In this document: piece after piece, positions 45,919-54,495 of the stretch | Layout of the letters: each line of letters opens with the position of its first letter | How positions within the stretch are numbered: the first letter of the stretch is position 1 | Source: Mesorhizobium japonicum MAFF 303099 | GTDB lineage: Bacteria > Pseudomonadota > Alphaproteobacteria > Rhizobiales > Rhizobiaceae | NCBI RefSeq assembly: GCF_000009625.1 | Contig: NC_002678.2 | Location: forward strand, 6,356,001-6,420,000 | Reading direction: 5' to 3' | Length of the DNA: 64,000 nucleotides | The notes under the pieces: model-generated | Told to the model about the DNA's origin: nothing | Database searches by the model: none | What the model saw: only the letters and a program-made list of their open reading frames with translations | Translations under genes and position numbers: made by a program

Positions 45919-46449
45919 TCAACCTTTCCGGAGTGCAGCAACGGCTCGTAGGTATAGTTGCGCCGTTTGCTCGTCGAAGCAGCAGAAAATGACGGTTTCA
46001 GGCATGGCTTTCTCTTCGATGACCATGCTGACCGTGCCGACAGCGATCCCGGTCGCCTCATCCTTGGGATAGCGGTAAACGCCGGTCGAGATCGCCGGAA
46101 ACGCCACCGAACGGCAATCATTGGCGGCCGCAAGTTCCAGCGAACTGCGATAGCAGGAGGCCAGTAGCTCGGCTTCGCCCTTGCCGCCGCCCTGCCAGAC
46201 CGGCCCGACCGTGTGGATGATATGTCGAGCCGGCAGTTTGTAGCCCTTGGTGATCTTGGCGTCGCCGACCTTGCATCCATTCAGCATCCGGCATTCGACC
46301 TCGAGCTCGCGGCCGGCGGCGCGATGGATGGCGCCATCGACCCCACCGCCGCCGAGAAGCAAGGTGTTGGCGGCATTGACGATGGCGTCAACATCCAGCT
46401 TCGTGATGTCGCCGGTGTGGATGCGGATCCTGTCCAGCGCCTTGCTCAC
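45919..46449 (-). CDS. Macrodomain protein (O-acetyl-ADP-ribose deacetylase type)
   Basis: The 176-residue protein is a single macrodomain with GDITKLDVDAIVNAANTLLLGGGGVDGAIHRAAG and the late loop FPAISTGVYRYPKDEA. Such proteins bind ADP-ribose and may remove ADP-ribose or acetyl groups. GTG 46449 begins one base after the mccB stop codon, with the mccB end serving as ribosome site, so it is translated with the leucine pathway genes. The longer frame upstream is a shadow of mccB. Confidence 0.88.
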   Translation of the reverse strand: MSKALDRIRIHTGDITKLDVDAIVNAANTLLLGGGGVDGAIHRAAGRELEVECRMLNGCKVGDAKITKGYKLPARHIIHTVGPVWQGGGKGEAELLASCYRSSLELAAANDCRSVAFPAISTGVYRYPKDEATGIAVGTVSMVIEEKAMPETVIFCCFDEQTAQLYLRAVAALRKG

Positions 46450-46450
46450 C

Positions 46451-48058
46451 TCACATCCTGAACACGCCGAAGCGCGTGTCCTCGATTTCGGCGTTGAGCG
46501 ACGCGGACAGGCTGAGCGCCAGCACTTCGCGCGTCTTCGCCGGATCGATGATGCCGTCATCCCAGAGGCGGGCGGACGAGTAGAGCGGATGGCCCTCATG
46601 CTCGTATTTCATCAGGATCGGCTTCTTGAATTTCGCTTCTTCTTCGGCGCTCCATTCGCCGCCCTTGCGCTCGATGCCTTCGCGCTTGACCATGGCGAGC
46701 ACGGTTGCCGCCTGTTCGCCGCCCATCACCGAGATGCGGGCGTTCGGCCACATCCACAGGAAGCGCGGGGAATAGGCGCGGCCGCACATGCCGTAATTGC
46801 CGGCGCCGAACGAACCGCCGATGATGACGGTCACCTTCGGCACCCTGGCGGTGGCAACCGCCATCACCAGCTTGGCGCCGTCCTTGGCGATGCCGCCTGC
46901 CTCGTATTTCCGGCCGACCATGAAGCCGGTGATGTTCTGCAGAAAGACCAGCGGGATCCTGCGCTGGCAGCACAGCTCGATGAAATGCGCGCCCTTCAGC
47001 GCGCTTTCGGAAAACAGCACACCATTGTTGGCGATGAGGCCGACCGGCATGCCGTGGAGGTGGGCAAAACCGGTGATCAGCGTTGTGCCGTAGTTCTGCT
47101 TGAACTCGTCGAATTCGGAGCCGTCGACGAGGCGCGCGATCACCTCGCGCACATCATAGGGCTGGCGCAGATCGGTCGGCACGACGCCGTAGAGTTCATC
47201 CGCCGGATGAAGCGGCGGAATCGATCTCTGTAAGCTCAGGCTTACGGTCTTGTTCCGATTCAGGTTTTTGACGATGCGCCGGCAGATGGCAAGCGCATGT
47301 TCGTCGTCCATCGCATAATGGTCGGCGACGCCGGAAAGCCGCGTATGCACATCCGCGCCCCCCAGATCCTCGGCGCTGACATCCTCACCGGTGGCCGCCT
47401 TCACCAGCGGCGGGCCTCCGAGAAAAATGGTCGCCTGGTTGCGCACCATGATCGTCTCGTCCGACATTGCCGGCACATAGGCGCCTCCGGCCGTGCAGGA
47501 CCCCATGACGCAGGCGATCTGCGGGATGCCGGCAGCCGACATGTTGGCCTGGTTGTAGAAGATGCGGCCGAAATGCTCGCGGTCGGGAAACACCTCGTCC
47601 TGGTTGGGCAGGTTGGCGCCGCCACTATCGACCAGATAGATGCAGGGCAGATTGTTCTGCAGCGCGATCTCCTGCGCCCGCAAATGCTTTTTCACCGTCA
47701 GCGGATAGTAGGTGCCGCCCTTCACCGTGGCATCGTTGACGACGACCATCACCTCGGTGCCCTCGACACGGCCGACGCCGGCGATCATGCCGGCTGAGCA
47801 AATCTCCTCGCCATACATCGACCACGCAGCGAACTGGCCGATCTCGAGGAATGGGGAGCCGGTGTCGAGCAATTGCGCGAGGCGTTCGCGCGGCAGCAGC
47901 TTGCCGCGCGAAATATGGCGCTCGCGCGCCTCCTCCGAGCCGCCACGCTCGACGGTCGCGGCCTTGTCGGCGATATCGGTGACCAGCGCGCGCATGCGTT
48001 CGGCATTGGCGCGGAAAGTGTCGGAGGAGGGGGAGATCTGAGTCTCTAGGACGGCCAT
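46451..48058 (-). CDS. mccB: Methylcrotonyl-CoA carboxylase beta (carboxyltransferase) subunit
   Basis: The 535-residue protein is a biotin-dependent carboxyltransferase with [20 protein letters not shown], the acyl-CoA region [16 protein letters not shown] and the carboxybiotin region [22 protein letters not shown]. It completes the MCC holoenzyme with mccA. ATG 48058 lies 2 bp after the isovaleryl-CoA dehydrogenase stop; GTG 48064 would overlap it and is an alternative. Confidence 0.93.
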   Translation of the reverse strand: MAVLETQISPSSDTFRANAERMRALVTDIADKAATVERGGSEEARERHISRGKLLPRERLAQLLDTGSPFLEIGQFAAWSMYGEEICSAGMIAGVGRVEGTEVMVVVNDATVKGGTYYPLTVKKHLRAQEIALQNNLPCIYLVDSGGANLPNQDEVFPDREHFGRIFYNQANMSAAGIPQIACVMGSCTAGGAYVPAMSDETIMVRNQATIFLGGPPLVKAATGEDVSAEDLGGADVHTRLSGVADHYAMDDEHALAICRRIVKNLNRNKTVSLSLQRSIPPLHPADELYGVVPTDLRQPYDVREVIARLVDGSEFDEFKQNYGTTLITGFAHLHGMPVGLIANNGVLFSESALKGAHFIELCCQRRIPLVFLQNITGFMVGRKYEAGGIAKDGAKLVMAVATARVPKVTVIIGGSFGAGNYGMCGRAYSPRFLWMWPNARISVMGGEQAATVLAMVKREGIERKGGEWSAEEEAKFKKPILMKYEHEGHPLYSSARLWDDGIIDPAKTREVLALSLSASLNAEIEDTRFGVFRM

Positions 48059-48060
48059 GC

Positions 48061-49224
48061 TCACACCCCCTCCGCCATGATCTCGCGGCCGATCAGCCAG
48101 CGCCGGATTTCGCTGGTGCCGGCGCCGATCTCGTAGAGTTTGGCGTCGCGCAGCAGCCGACCGGTCGGATAGTCGTTGATATAGCCGTTGCCGCCCAGAA
48201 GTTGGATGGCGTCCAGCGCCATCTGCGTCGCCTTCTCTGCTGCGAACAAAACGCAGCCGGCGGCGTCTTTGCGGGTGGTCTGGCCGCGATCGCAGCCGGC
48301 CGCGACGGCATAGACGTAAGCGCGCGCGGCGTTCATCACCGTATACATGTCGGCCAGCTTGCCTTGCACCAGCTGGAACTCGCCGATCGGCTGGCCGAAC
48401 TGCTTGCGTTCGTGCACATAAGGGATCGCCACATCGAGACAGGCTGCCATCAGGCCGATCGGGCCGCCGGCAAGCACGGTGCGTTCATAGTCGAGGCCCG
48501 ACATCAGCACCTCGACGCCGCGTCCTTCTTCGTGCAGCACATTGTCGAATGGCACCTCGACATTCTCGAACACCAGCTCCCCGGTGCTGGAGCCGCGCAT
48601 GCCGAGCTTGTCGAGTTTCTGCGCCACGGAAAACCCCGTCATCGCCTTCTCGACGATGAAGGCGGTGATGCCGCGCGATTTCCGCTCCGGATCGGTCTTG
48701 GCATAGACGACCAGCGTATCGGCGTCCGGGCCGTTGGTGATCCACATCTTGGTGCCGTTGAGCACATAGCGGTCATTGCGCTTTTCAGCACGCAGCTTAA
48801 GTGAGACGACGTCGGAGCCGGCGCCGGATTCAGACATCGCCAGCGCGCCGACACGCTCGCCCGAACACAGCGGCGGCAGGAATTTTTCCTTCTGCGCCGG
48901 CGTCGCCCAGCGGTTGATCTGGTTGACGCAGAGGTTGGAATGGGCGCCATAGGAGAGACCGACCGAAGCCGAGGCGCGGGAAATTTCTTCCACCGCAATC
49001 ACATGGGCGAGATAACCCATGCCGCTGCCGCCGAAATCGGGATCGGCGGTGATGCCGAGCAGGCCGAGCGCGCCGAGCTCGCGCCACAGATGCGCCGGAA
49101 ATTCGTTCTGGCGGTCGATATCGCCGGCGATCGGCGCGATCCTGTCCTGGGCGAAGCGCCGCACCATGTCGCGCAGCGCCTCGATGTCCTCGTCATGCCC
49201 GAAGCTGAGCGTGTTCGTGTACAT
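48061..49224 (-). CDS. ivd: Isovaleryl-CoA dehydrogenase
   Basis: The 387-residue acyl-CoA dehydrogenase has the flavin/substrate motifs [15 protein letters not shown] and [17 protein letters not shown], and the [18 protein letters not shown] end. The first strand and the glutamate in the ERTVLAGGP region suit the isovaleryl-CoA type. It oxidises isovaleryl-CoA to 3-methylcrotonyl-CoA, giving electrons to ETF. ATG 49224 is chosen because the upstream extension lies in an intergenic repeat. Confidence 0.92.
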   Translation of the reverse strand: MYTNTLSFGHDEDIEALRDMVRRFAQDRIAPIAGDIDRQNEFPAHLWRELGALGLLGITADPDFGGSGMGYLAHVIAVEEISRASASVGLSYGAHSNLCVNQINRWATPAQKEKFLPPLCSGERVGALAMSESGAGSDVVSLKLRAEKRNDRYVLNGTKMWITNGPDADTLVVYAKTDPERKSRGITAFIVEKAMTGFSVAQKLDKLGMRGSSTGELVFENVEVPFDNVLHEEGRGVEVLMSGLDYERTVLAGGPIGLMAACLDVAIPYVHERKQFGQPIGEFQLVQGKLADMYTVMNAARAYVYAVAAGCDRGQTTRKDAAGCVLFAAEKATQMALDAIQLLGGNGYINDYPTGRLLRDAKLYEIGAGTSEIRRWLIGREIMAEGV

Positions 49225-49239
49225 GGCGTTCCTCCTGCC

Positions 49240-49338
49240 GCATGACCCCGAAAATCGACTTCGATTTTCGGAAAGGATCATGCGCAAATTCAAGTGCTAC
49301 AGCGTCCTTTGCACGTCCAAGGGACGTGCGGCGCTGTA
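49240..49338. repeat. Two-palindrome RIME-like intergenic element
   Basis: The first palindrome (49240-49283: GCATGA, CGAAAATCGA-CT-TCGATTTTCG, TCATGC) and the second (49298-49338: TACAGCG, TGCACGTCC-AAG-GGACGTGC, GCGCTGTA) form one mosaic element. The second palindrome encodes the last residues of the TetR gene. A related element lies at 61889-61987. Rhizobium-specific intergenic mosaic elements have this architecture. Confidence 0.75.
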
Positions 49339-49938
49339 GGTATCCATCCTCGCGCCAACCAGGCGCATTGTCATTGAAAGATATGTCGCCGTCACTTCAG
49401 GGACTGACAGCCGCTCGCCCGGGCGAAACCAGACGATGACGCCGGTCATCATCTGGATCAGCGCCATGGCCGTCAGGCCGGTGTCCTCGATGCTGAAGTC
49501 GCCGGCCTCGGCGCCTTCGCGCAGGATGCTGCGGAGTTCCTTTTCGTAGGCTGTGCGCATGCGCAAGATCTGTGTCAGCCTGTCGGGCGACAGGCTGCGC
49601 AGTTCCATGTTCGACACATGCGTGGAATGCCGGCGCTCGATGTGGAAAGCGATGTGGTTGCGCACATAGGCCGCAAGCTGCTCCGCCGGATCTGCATCGA
49701 TTGGCCTGACGTGTTCCCAGGCCGCCCGAAGCCCCTCCATGTGTTCGCGCATGAGCGTGAACAGCAGGTCTTCCTTGGTCGGAAAATAGCGATAGAGCGC
49801 GGCCGCCTGCACGCCGACCTCGGCCGCCAGCTGGCGCATCGACATCGCCTCGTAGCCGTAGCGTGCGATCAGGTTGACCGCCGCTTCGCGGACTGCCGCC
49901 TCTGTTCGCTCGCCGTCGGATCCTGTGGTGCGCGCCAT
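49297..49938 (-). CDS. TetR-family regulator of the leucine degradation operon
   Basis: The 213-residue regulator has an N-terminal HTH (about 14-58, with MSMRQLAAEVGVQAAALYRYFPTKEDLLFTL) and a C-terminal ligand domain typical of acyl-CoA responsive repressors. It precedes ivd on the same strand and is probably the LiuQ-type controller of the operon. An inverted GAACGTTC motif lies 31 bp upstream of its start, suggesting autoregulation. Its last 13 or so residues are encoded by a repeat element. Confidence 0.88.
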   Translation of the reverse strand: MARTTGSDGERTEAAVREAAVNLIARYGYEAMSMRQLAAEVGVQAAALYRYFPTKEDLLFTLMREHMEGLRAAWEHVRPIDADPAEQLAAYVRNHIAFHIERRHSTHVSNMELRSLSPDRLTQILRMRTAYEKELRSILREGAEAGDFSIEDTGLTAMALIQMMTGVIVWFRPGERLSVPEVTATYLSMTMRLVGARMDTYSAARPLDVQRTL

Positions 49939-49968
49939 GATCGCCTCGTTGATCTGACAATAATAAAA

Positions 49969-49977
49969 CGAACGTTC
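49969..49977. promoter_or_regulatory. Probable TetR operator
   Basis: The perfect dyad GAACGTTC (49970-49977), within an ACGAACGTTC context, lies 31 bp before the tetR start in an AT-rich promoter area. It fits an autoregulatory site controlling the tetR-ivd-mccB-mccA operon. Confidence 0.5.
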
Positions 49978-50022
49978 AATTAATTCAAGTGTGTCAGACC
50001 GGGTCCCGTGGCGCGCATGCGC

Positions 50023-50307
50023 CTATGCGACGATCCTGAAATCTCCAGGCGCGGTCCAGGTCTCGATCTCCTCCACCTCGACCCGCGAGACTGAGGCGCC
50101 CGCAGGACCTTGCCGAAGCCGTTCGATCATGGCCGAAACCGCCGCGTCGGCGCCGGCAAGCCATGCCGTTACCGAGCCGTCTCTTTCGTTGCGCACCCAG
50201 CCCACCAGCCCAAGCCCTGCCGCTTCGCTTCTCGTCCAGATCCTGTAGCCGACGCCTTGCACTCTGCCGTATACGCGGGCCTGAACTGCTCTTTTCCGAT
50301 CGTTCAT
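50023..50307 (-). CDS. acyP: Acylphosphatase
   Basis: The 94-residue enzyme shows the acylphosphatase signature YGRVQGVGYRIW (catalytic Arg in it) and GWVRNERDGSVTAWLAG with the conserved Asn. It hydrolyses acyl phosphates such as carbamoyl phosphate or 1,3-bisphosphoglycerate. ATG 50307 has an AGGGAG site upstream. The gene is on the same strand as tetR, 84 bp upstream. Confidence 0.92.
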   Translation of the reverse strand: MNDRKRAVQARVYGRVQGVGYRIWTRSEAAGLGLVGWVRNERDGSVTAWLAGADAAVSAMIERLRQGPAGASVSRVEVEEIETWTAPGDFRIVA

Positions 50308-50425
50308 CGCGCGCTCCCTTGCATAGAGTCTGGCGCAGGAGCTGGCGAAGGCAACTGGCTCGAAGGGGTTATCGAATAGAGAGCCGAGGCTGCTCGCAAG
50401 ATGGATGACTTGGCCCAATAAATAG

Positions 50426-50438
50426 TTGACTTAGTCAA
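50426..50438. promoter_or_regulatory. Probable MarR operator
   Basis: The perfect dyad TTGACT-T-AGTCAA lies 48 bp before the MarR start in an AT-rich spot, where a dimeric MarR protein would bind for autoregulation. Confidence 0.55.
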
Positions 50439-50486
50439 TTTTTTGCAATGATCTACCGATGTGAAATCTCAGGGAAGGCGCATGAC

Positions 50487-51017
50487 ATGCCAGCCGATCG
50501 GAGTGCCTTGGTCAGCGATCTCAGATGCTTCAACCGGTTCTATACCGGCCTGATCGGGCTGCTCGACGAAACCTTGGCGCACAGCGCCTTTACGCTGACC
50601 GAGGCGCGGGTGCTGTTCGAACTGGGCTGTCGACCTGGCCGTATTGCCGCCAATCCTGGCGGCACGCCAGGTTTTCTGGCACGGGTGCTTCAAATCGACT
50701 TCGGACCGGCAGCGTCCGACATTGCCAGGGAACTCCAGCTGGATCCTGCCTATGTCACGAGAATCCTTCGAAAATTCTCTGCCGCCGGCCTGATCGAAAC
50801 GCGCACCGGCCTTGAGGCCCTGCGCGGTCGCATCCTCTCGCTCACCGTCCACGGCCGGGCCGCGCTTGCCACACTCCAGGCAGCCGCGGATCGCGATGCC
50901 GCCCGCCTGACCGCGGACCTGGGCGATGAGGAAGCCGCCGAATTGTCGGACATATTGGCACGCGCCAGGAATCTGCTCAGCGGCGCGCCAACATCCGAAC
51001 GCAGCGAAATTGCCTAG
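50487..51017 (+). CDS. MarR-family transcriptional regulator
   Basis: The 176-residue regulator has a winged helix-turn-helix (about 70-130) with SDIARELQLDPAYVTRILRKFSAAGLIETR. The N-terminal part with FNRFYTGLIGLLDETLAHSAF is a dimerisation helix. ATG 50487 with GGAAGG about 8 bp upstream is preferred over ATG 50448, which lacks a ribosome site. It converges with and slightly overlaps the aminotransferase gene (51014-51017). Targets are unknown. Confidence 0.86.
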   Translation: MPADRSALVSDLRCFNRFYTGLIGLLDETLAHSAFTLTEARVLFELGCRPGRIAANPGGTPGFLARVLQIDFGPAASDIARELQLDPAYVTRILRKFSAAGLIETRTGLEALRGRILSLTVHGRAALATLQAAADRDAARLTADLGDEEAAELSDILARARNLLSGAPTSERSEIA

Positions 51018-52126
51018 TTCCCCCGCGCCGCCGCCAGCGCACCCGGCAATTCCTCGGCAAAAATATCCAGTTCGTGGTCGAGGCCGACGCTGACGCGAAT
51101 GCAGCGGTCGAGCTTTGGCGCCATCGGCTTGCGGATGAAGACGTCGCGCGACAGCAGCCCTTGCAGCACTTTCAGCGCGAAGGCGCCGTCATGGCCGCAA
51201 TCGATAGTGACGAAATTGGTCGCCGAGGCCAGCGGCTTCAACCCGTTCTGCTCGGCGATCGCCGCGATGCGCCGGCGCCCTGCTGCCACCCGCGCCACCA
51301 CCGTCTCGAGATAGGGCTGGTCGGCGAGCGCCGCGACGCCGGCGATCTGCGCCATGCGGCTGACGCCATAGTGGTTGCGGATCTTCTCGAAGTCGCGAAT
51401 CACCTGGGCCTCGGCAATCGCATAGCCGCAGCGTATCCCAGCGAGCCCGTAAGCCTTTGAAAAGGTTCGCATGCGGATGACATTCGGTCGCGAGATATCG
51501 ATCGGCGGCAGGGCCGAGGCCGGCCCCAATTCGCCATAGGCCTCGTCGAGCACCAGCATGGTGGTCTCCGGCAGCGCTTCGATGAAGCGGATCACCTCGT
51601 CCGCATCCCACCAGCTGCCCATCGGATTGTCCGGATTGGACAGATAGACCAGCGGTGCCTTCTCCTTGACGACCGCCTTAAGCAAATCATCCAGGCTTTC
51701 GCGGTCGTTCTCGTAGGGGACTGTGACCAGCCGCCCGCCGACGCCGGCAACATGGAAGTTGAAGGTCGGATAGGCGCCGAGCGAGGTGACCACGGCATCG
51801 CCAGGCGCCACATACATGCGCGCCACCAAGCTGAGCAGCCCGTCTATGCCTTCGCCGACAACGACATTCTCGACCGCCACGTCGTGATGCGCGGCAGCCG
51901 CGACCTTCAGATCGAAATTGTCGGGATCGCAGTACATCCACATGTCGCGGGCAATCCCGGACATGCGGGCGATGACGCGCGGCGACGGACCAAAACTGCT
52001 CTCATTGGCGCCGATACGGGCACGAAAAGCCCGCCCGCGCTCACGCTCCTGCGCTTCCGGGCCGACAAAAGGCACGGTCGAGGGAAGTGCTTCAATGATC
52101 GGCGAGAGGGCAGGGCGCTGACGCAT
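51014..52126 (-). CDS. Class I/II PLP-dependent aminotransferase, HisC-like
   Basis: The 370-residue aminotransferase has an N-terminal NESSFGPSP, GEGIDGLLSLVARMYVAPGD, DEAYGEL and the PLP-lysine region RTFSKAYGLAGIRCGY. The fold is that of histidinol-phosphate aminotransferases, but it is not in a histidine operon, and related enzymes act on aromatic or other amino acids. It ends overlapping the MarR gene by 4 bp in convergent orientation. Confidence 0.86.
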   Translation of the reverse strand: MRQRPALSPIIEALPSTVPFVGPEAQERERGRAFRARIGANESSFGPSPRVIARMSGIARDMWMYCDPDNFDLKVAAAAHHDVAVENVVVGEGIDGLLSLVARMYVAPGDAVVTSLGAYPTFNFHVAGVGGRLVTVPYENDRESLDDLLKAVVKEKAPLVYLSNPDNPMGSWWDADEVIRFIEALPETTMLVLDEAYGELGPASALPPIDISRPNVIRMRTFSKAYGLAGIRCGYAIAEAQVIRDFEKIRNHYGVSRMAQIAGVAALADQPYLETVVARVAAGRRRIAAIAEQNGLKPLASATNFVTIDCGHDGAFALKVLQGLLSRDVFIRKPMAPKLDRCIRVSVGLDHELDIFAEELPGALAAARGN

Positions 52127-52338
52127 GGCGGGAACTCGCTTGGAAAAGGGACTTCTTGCTAGCGTGGCCAGCCGGGCCGTGCAAGCGCTCCGCGGTCTGC
52201 AGCCGTAACGCTGGATTCCGTCACCTCTTTTGGAGGCGCGATCCAGGAGCTGCCTGCCGGCTTAGTCGCTAGACGAAACTGTCAGAGGCGCGCCGTTGGC
52301 TCGTCGGCCCAGCCAACTTTCAAAAGAACAGGGCCATT

Positions 52339-52382
52339 GCATGCGCCCCAAAAGTGACCTCGGTTTTGGGAGCACGGCATGC
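52339..52382. repeat. 45-bp-type palindromic intergenic repeat, copy C
   Basis: This copy has arms GCATGC/GCATGC, inner stem CCCAAAA/TTTTGGG and a 10-base loop. Relative to copies A and B, the T-A outer pair is changed to C-G on both sides, a compensatory change. Confidence 0.75.
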
Positions 52383-52473
52383 ATAGAGCAAAGGCGTAAA
52401 GCGCGTCGCATGAATCCGTTTCGACGCGCTTTGGGCCTCGCGGCAGCATAACCGCATTTTTATGAGCATCATG

Positions 52474-52501
52474 AAAAAACCCGGCGGTTGCCCGCCGGGT
52501 T
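52474..52501 (-). terminator. Terminator after porin 1
   Basis: A 10-bp stem (AACCCGGCGG / CCGCCGGGTT) with loop TTGC is followed on the minus strand by a T-run, just after the porin stop. Confidence 0.85.
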
Positions 52502-52525
52502 CCGATTTCGACAAGGCGAAATCTA

Positions 52526-53677
52526 TTAGAACGAGCGCTGGAAGCGGAGGAGACCGCCGACGCTGCTCTTCTTGCTGGCCCCGGTCCAGTTGGAGAAGTC
52601 GGCGTCACCGAACTTGCCTGCATTGAGGTAGTCGACTTCGGCCGTGATCGTCATGCCGGGAACGATGTCGTAGGCGATGTTCGCCGCGACGCCGAGATTC
52701 TTCCACTCGTCATAGGAAATCTGAGCGTTGAACGAGGTCTTCTCGTTGAACTTGTAGGTGCCACCGCCCCACACTGCCCAGTTGCCGCCCCACTGCTTGT
52801 AGAAGCCGCGACCGCCAGCCGGGAAGGCATAGGTGCCGTCGCTGAGGTTGCTGTCGGAGCCGTAACCGCCCATGACCCACAACTGGATGGCGTCATTGAC
52901 GTTCACGTCCAAGCGAACCTTGCCGGCCACTTCTTCGTAGTTGCTGTCATACGACACAACGCCGGTGATCGCGCCCCAGCCCTGAGTCCACTTCACGCCG
53001 CCGACGACATGCGGAACGTAGCTGTCGATCGTATCGAAGCCAGCGCCTTCTTCGAGCGAGACCACGGCCGAGAAGCCGTTGCCAGCGTCGAAATAGTACT
53101 GGACGACGTTGGTGTCGAAATCGCCGTAGGGAACCAGCGTATCCTGGATGACGTTGCCGGCGTAACCGATGAACGTGTTGAAGGCCGATTCGTCCTTACC
53201 GACGCGCAGGCCGCCGAGCTGGATCCAGGCGAAGTTCAACGAAACGCCCTTCATGCCGGCACTGTTGAGTTCGTCAGCAGCGCCCAGATCGGATTGGTGA
53301 TTGCCGAAGTTCCAGCGGGTCTCGGTGTAGGTCTTCAACGTGCCGAGTTCGGTTTCCTGGCCGGTCCAGGTCTTCAGCGTGAAGCGGGCGTTCTTGTACC
53401 AGGTGTCGTTGCTTTTACCAATATCCTTGTGATCGGCGCTTGTCGCACCGTCGAACGAACCGACGTCGCCGCCGCCGATGTCGTAACGGACATAGCCGCC
53501 GATGCGCAGGCAGGTTTCGGTGCCGGGGATGTAGAAGTAGCCAGCGCCGTAGACGTCGCAAATCTTGACGTATTCAGCGGGTTCCGGCTCGGCGACGACG
53601 ACGGCGTCGGCGGCGCGCGCACCGGAAACTGCGATCAGGGCCGCAGCGGAGCCGAGAAGAAGGCTCTTGATGTTCAT
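52526..53677 (-). CDS. Omp2-like porin 1
   Basis: The 383-residue outer-membrane porin has a signal peptide (residues 1-22, ending GARA) and a 16-strand beta-barrel pattern, with the N-terminal mature motifs YVKICDVYGAGYFYIPGT and CLRIGGYVRYDI and ending LLRFQRSF with the terminal phenylalanine needed for insertion. It is of the Brucella Omp2a/Omp2b (porin_2) family. The first 62 codons plus 17 bases upstream are identical to those of porin 2 at 54496-55650. GGAGG lies just upstream of the start. Confidence 0.93.
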   Translation of the reverse strand: MNIKSLLLGSAAALIAVSGARAADAVVVAEPEPAEYVKICDVYGAGYFYIPGTETCLRIGGYVRYDIGGGDVGSFDGATSADHKDIGKSNDTWYKNARFTLKTWTGQETELGTLKTYTETRWNFGNHQSDLGAADELNSAGMKGVSLNFAWIQLGGLRVGKDESAFNTFIGYAGNVIQDTLVPYGDFDTNVVQYYFDAGNGFSAVVSLEEGAGFDTIDSYVPHVVGGVKWTQGWGAITGVVSYDSNYEEVAGKVRLDVNVNDAIQLWVMGGYGSDSNLSDGTYAFPAGGRGFYKQWGGNWAVWGGGTYKFNEKTSFNAQISYDEWKNLGVAANIAYDIVPGMTITAEVDYLNAGKFGDADFSNWTGASKKSSVGGLLRFQRSF

Positions 53678-53694
53678 TTTCTGACCTCCAGTCA
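53492..53694. repeat. Left arm of a 203-bp perfect inverted repeat (porin 1 start)
   Basis: By direct comparison, this stretch is identical in reverse complement to 54479-54681. It covers the ribosome site and the first 62 codons of porin 1. Confidence 0.85.
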
Positions 53695-54148
53695 AAAGTT
53701 AAAAAACGGGTCTGGGTATTCTTTGCTGAAGGACAGCGTTCCCTGCCCCATCCCCACTACCGAAAAAGATGCGCACCGCGCCGCTCCTTCGAATTCGACA
53801 TTACCCATGAGGCGGCGGCGTTCAACAACGATCGTACCGACGAAAGGGCTGTTCGGCTGCTATCCCCCAGCGTTGTTGCACAAATGACACGATTTGGCCT
53901 CACTCAGAAAGCTCTCGTTAACCATCTGGCCGGTCGCAGCCGCCCATTTCCAGCCGAATCCGGCAACCGGCTGACGGAATCAAGGCAAGGCCGCGAGTCA
54001 CTAGCCAGGGATTTGCCGCAGAACCGCCGCAGCTGGGAAAGCCACGGCGCAGCATGCGGTTATTTTTCGACATAATGATTTCTTTTTCCGAGATAATGGT
54101 CGGGGCTTGTTGATTGTGCCGGCGCTTTTCTTTATCCAGCGGCGCAAC
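53678..54148. other. Region between porin 1 and tRNA-Ser
   Basis: This 471-bp gap holds the presumed porin 1 promoter and an AT-rich stretch near 54060-54115 upstream of the tRNA. No gene was recognised. Confidence 0.55.
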
Positions 54149-54239
54149 GGAGAGGTGGCCGAGTGGTCGAAGGCGCTCCCCTGCTAAGGGAGTAGAGGTC
54201 AAAAGCTTCTCGTGGGTTCGAATCCCATCCTCTCCGCCA
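54149..54239 (+). tRNA. tRNA-Ser (anticodon GCU)
   Basis: A 91-base gene folds with a 7-bp acceptor stem (GGAGAGG / CCTCTCC), D-loop, anticodon stem-loop with CTGCTAA (anticodon GCT at 54183-54185), a long variable arm, T-loop GTTCGAATC and encoded CCA. It reads AGC/AGU serine codons. It lies between the two divergent porin genes. Confidence 0.95.
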
Positions 54240-54495
54240 CCCCACGCCCTGCGGGCTTGGAATCACATCAATCAGGCTATTGACTTCGGCCAGGCTCATC
54301 TGCCTGTCGCCTTGAAGGCGCAGTTGGAACGGTATTTGAAGGCCGGATCGGGCAAGGCTTTTGCGAGCAAGCGATTTTGGCGAACTGAGCGCCCCTGACG
54401 GCCTATGAGGCTATCTATCTGAGATAAAACGGAAAATGGCCATTCGAGCTGCTTTTAGCTGACCTCCGCTCTCGATTCTGACTGGAGGTCAGAAA
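54240..54495. other. Region between tRNA-Ser and porin 2
   Basis: This 256-bp region contains a start-less reading frame to a TGA near 54396-54398 (with VALKAQLERYLKAGSGKAF) that might be a remnant of a gene end; it is unlikely to be a real gene. The porin 2 promoter is expected in the last 100 bp. Confidence 0.4.

Larger units (their letters stand above)
52127..52525. other. Intergenic region with repeat C and the porin terminator
   Basis: This 399-bp gap between the aminotransferase gene and the porin end contains palindromic repeat C (52339-52382) and a strong porin terminator (52474-52501). No coding sequence is convincing. Confidence 0.6.

Noticed and set aside
52320..52514. Short minus-strand frame around repeat C
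   Set aside because: It runs through a repeat and the porin terminator and has no features of a gene.
54149..54239. tRNA-Ser as attachment site of an integrated element
   Set aside because: I looked for a second copy of the tRNA 3' end near the integrase and downstream to 57409 and saw none, so no att pair is supported.
54240..54398. Possible C-terminal gene fragment after tRNA-Ser
   Set aside because: No start codon of its own after the tRNA and no recognised domain; only kept as a comment on the region.
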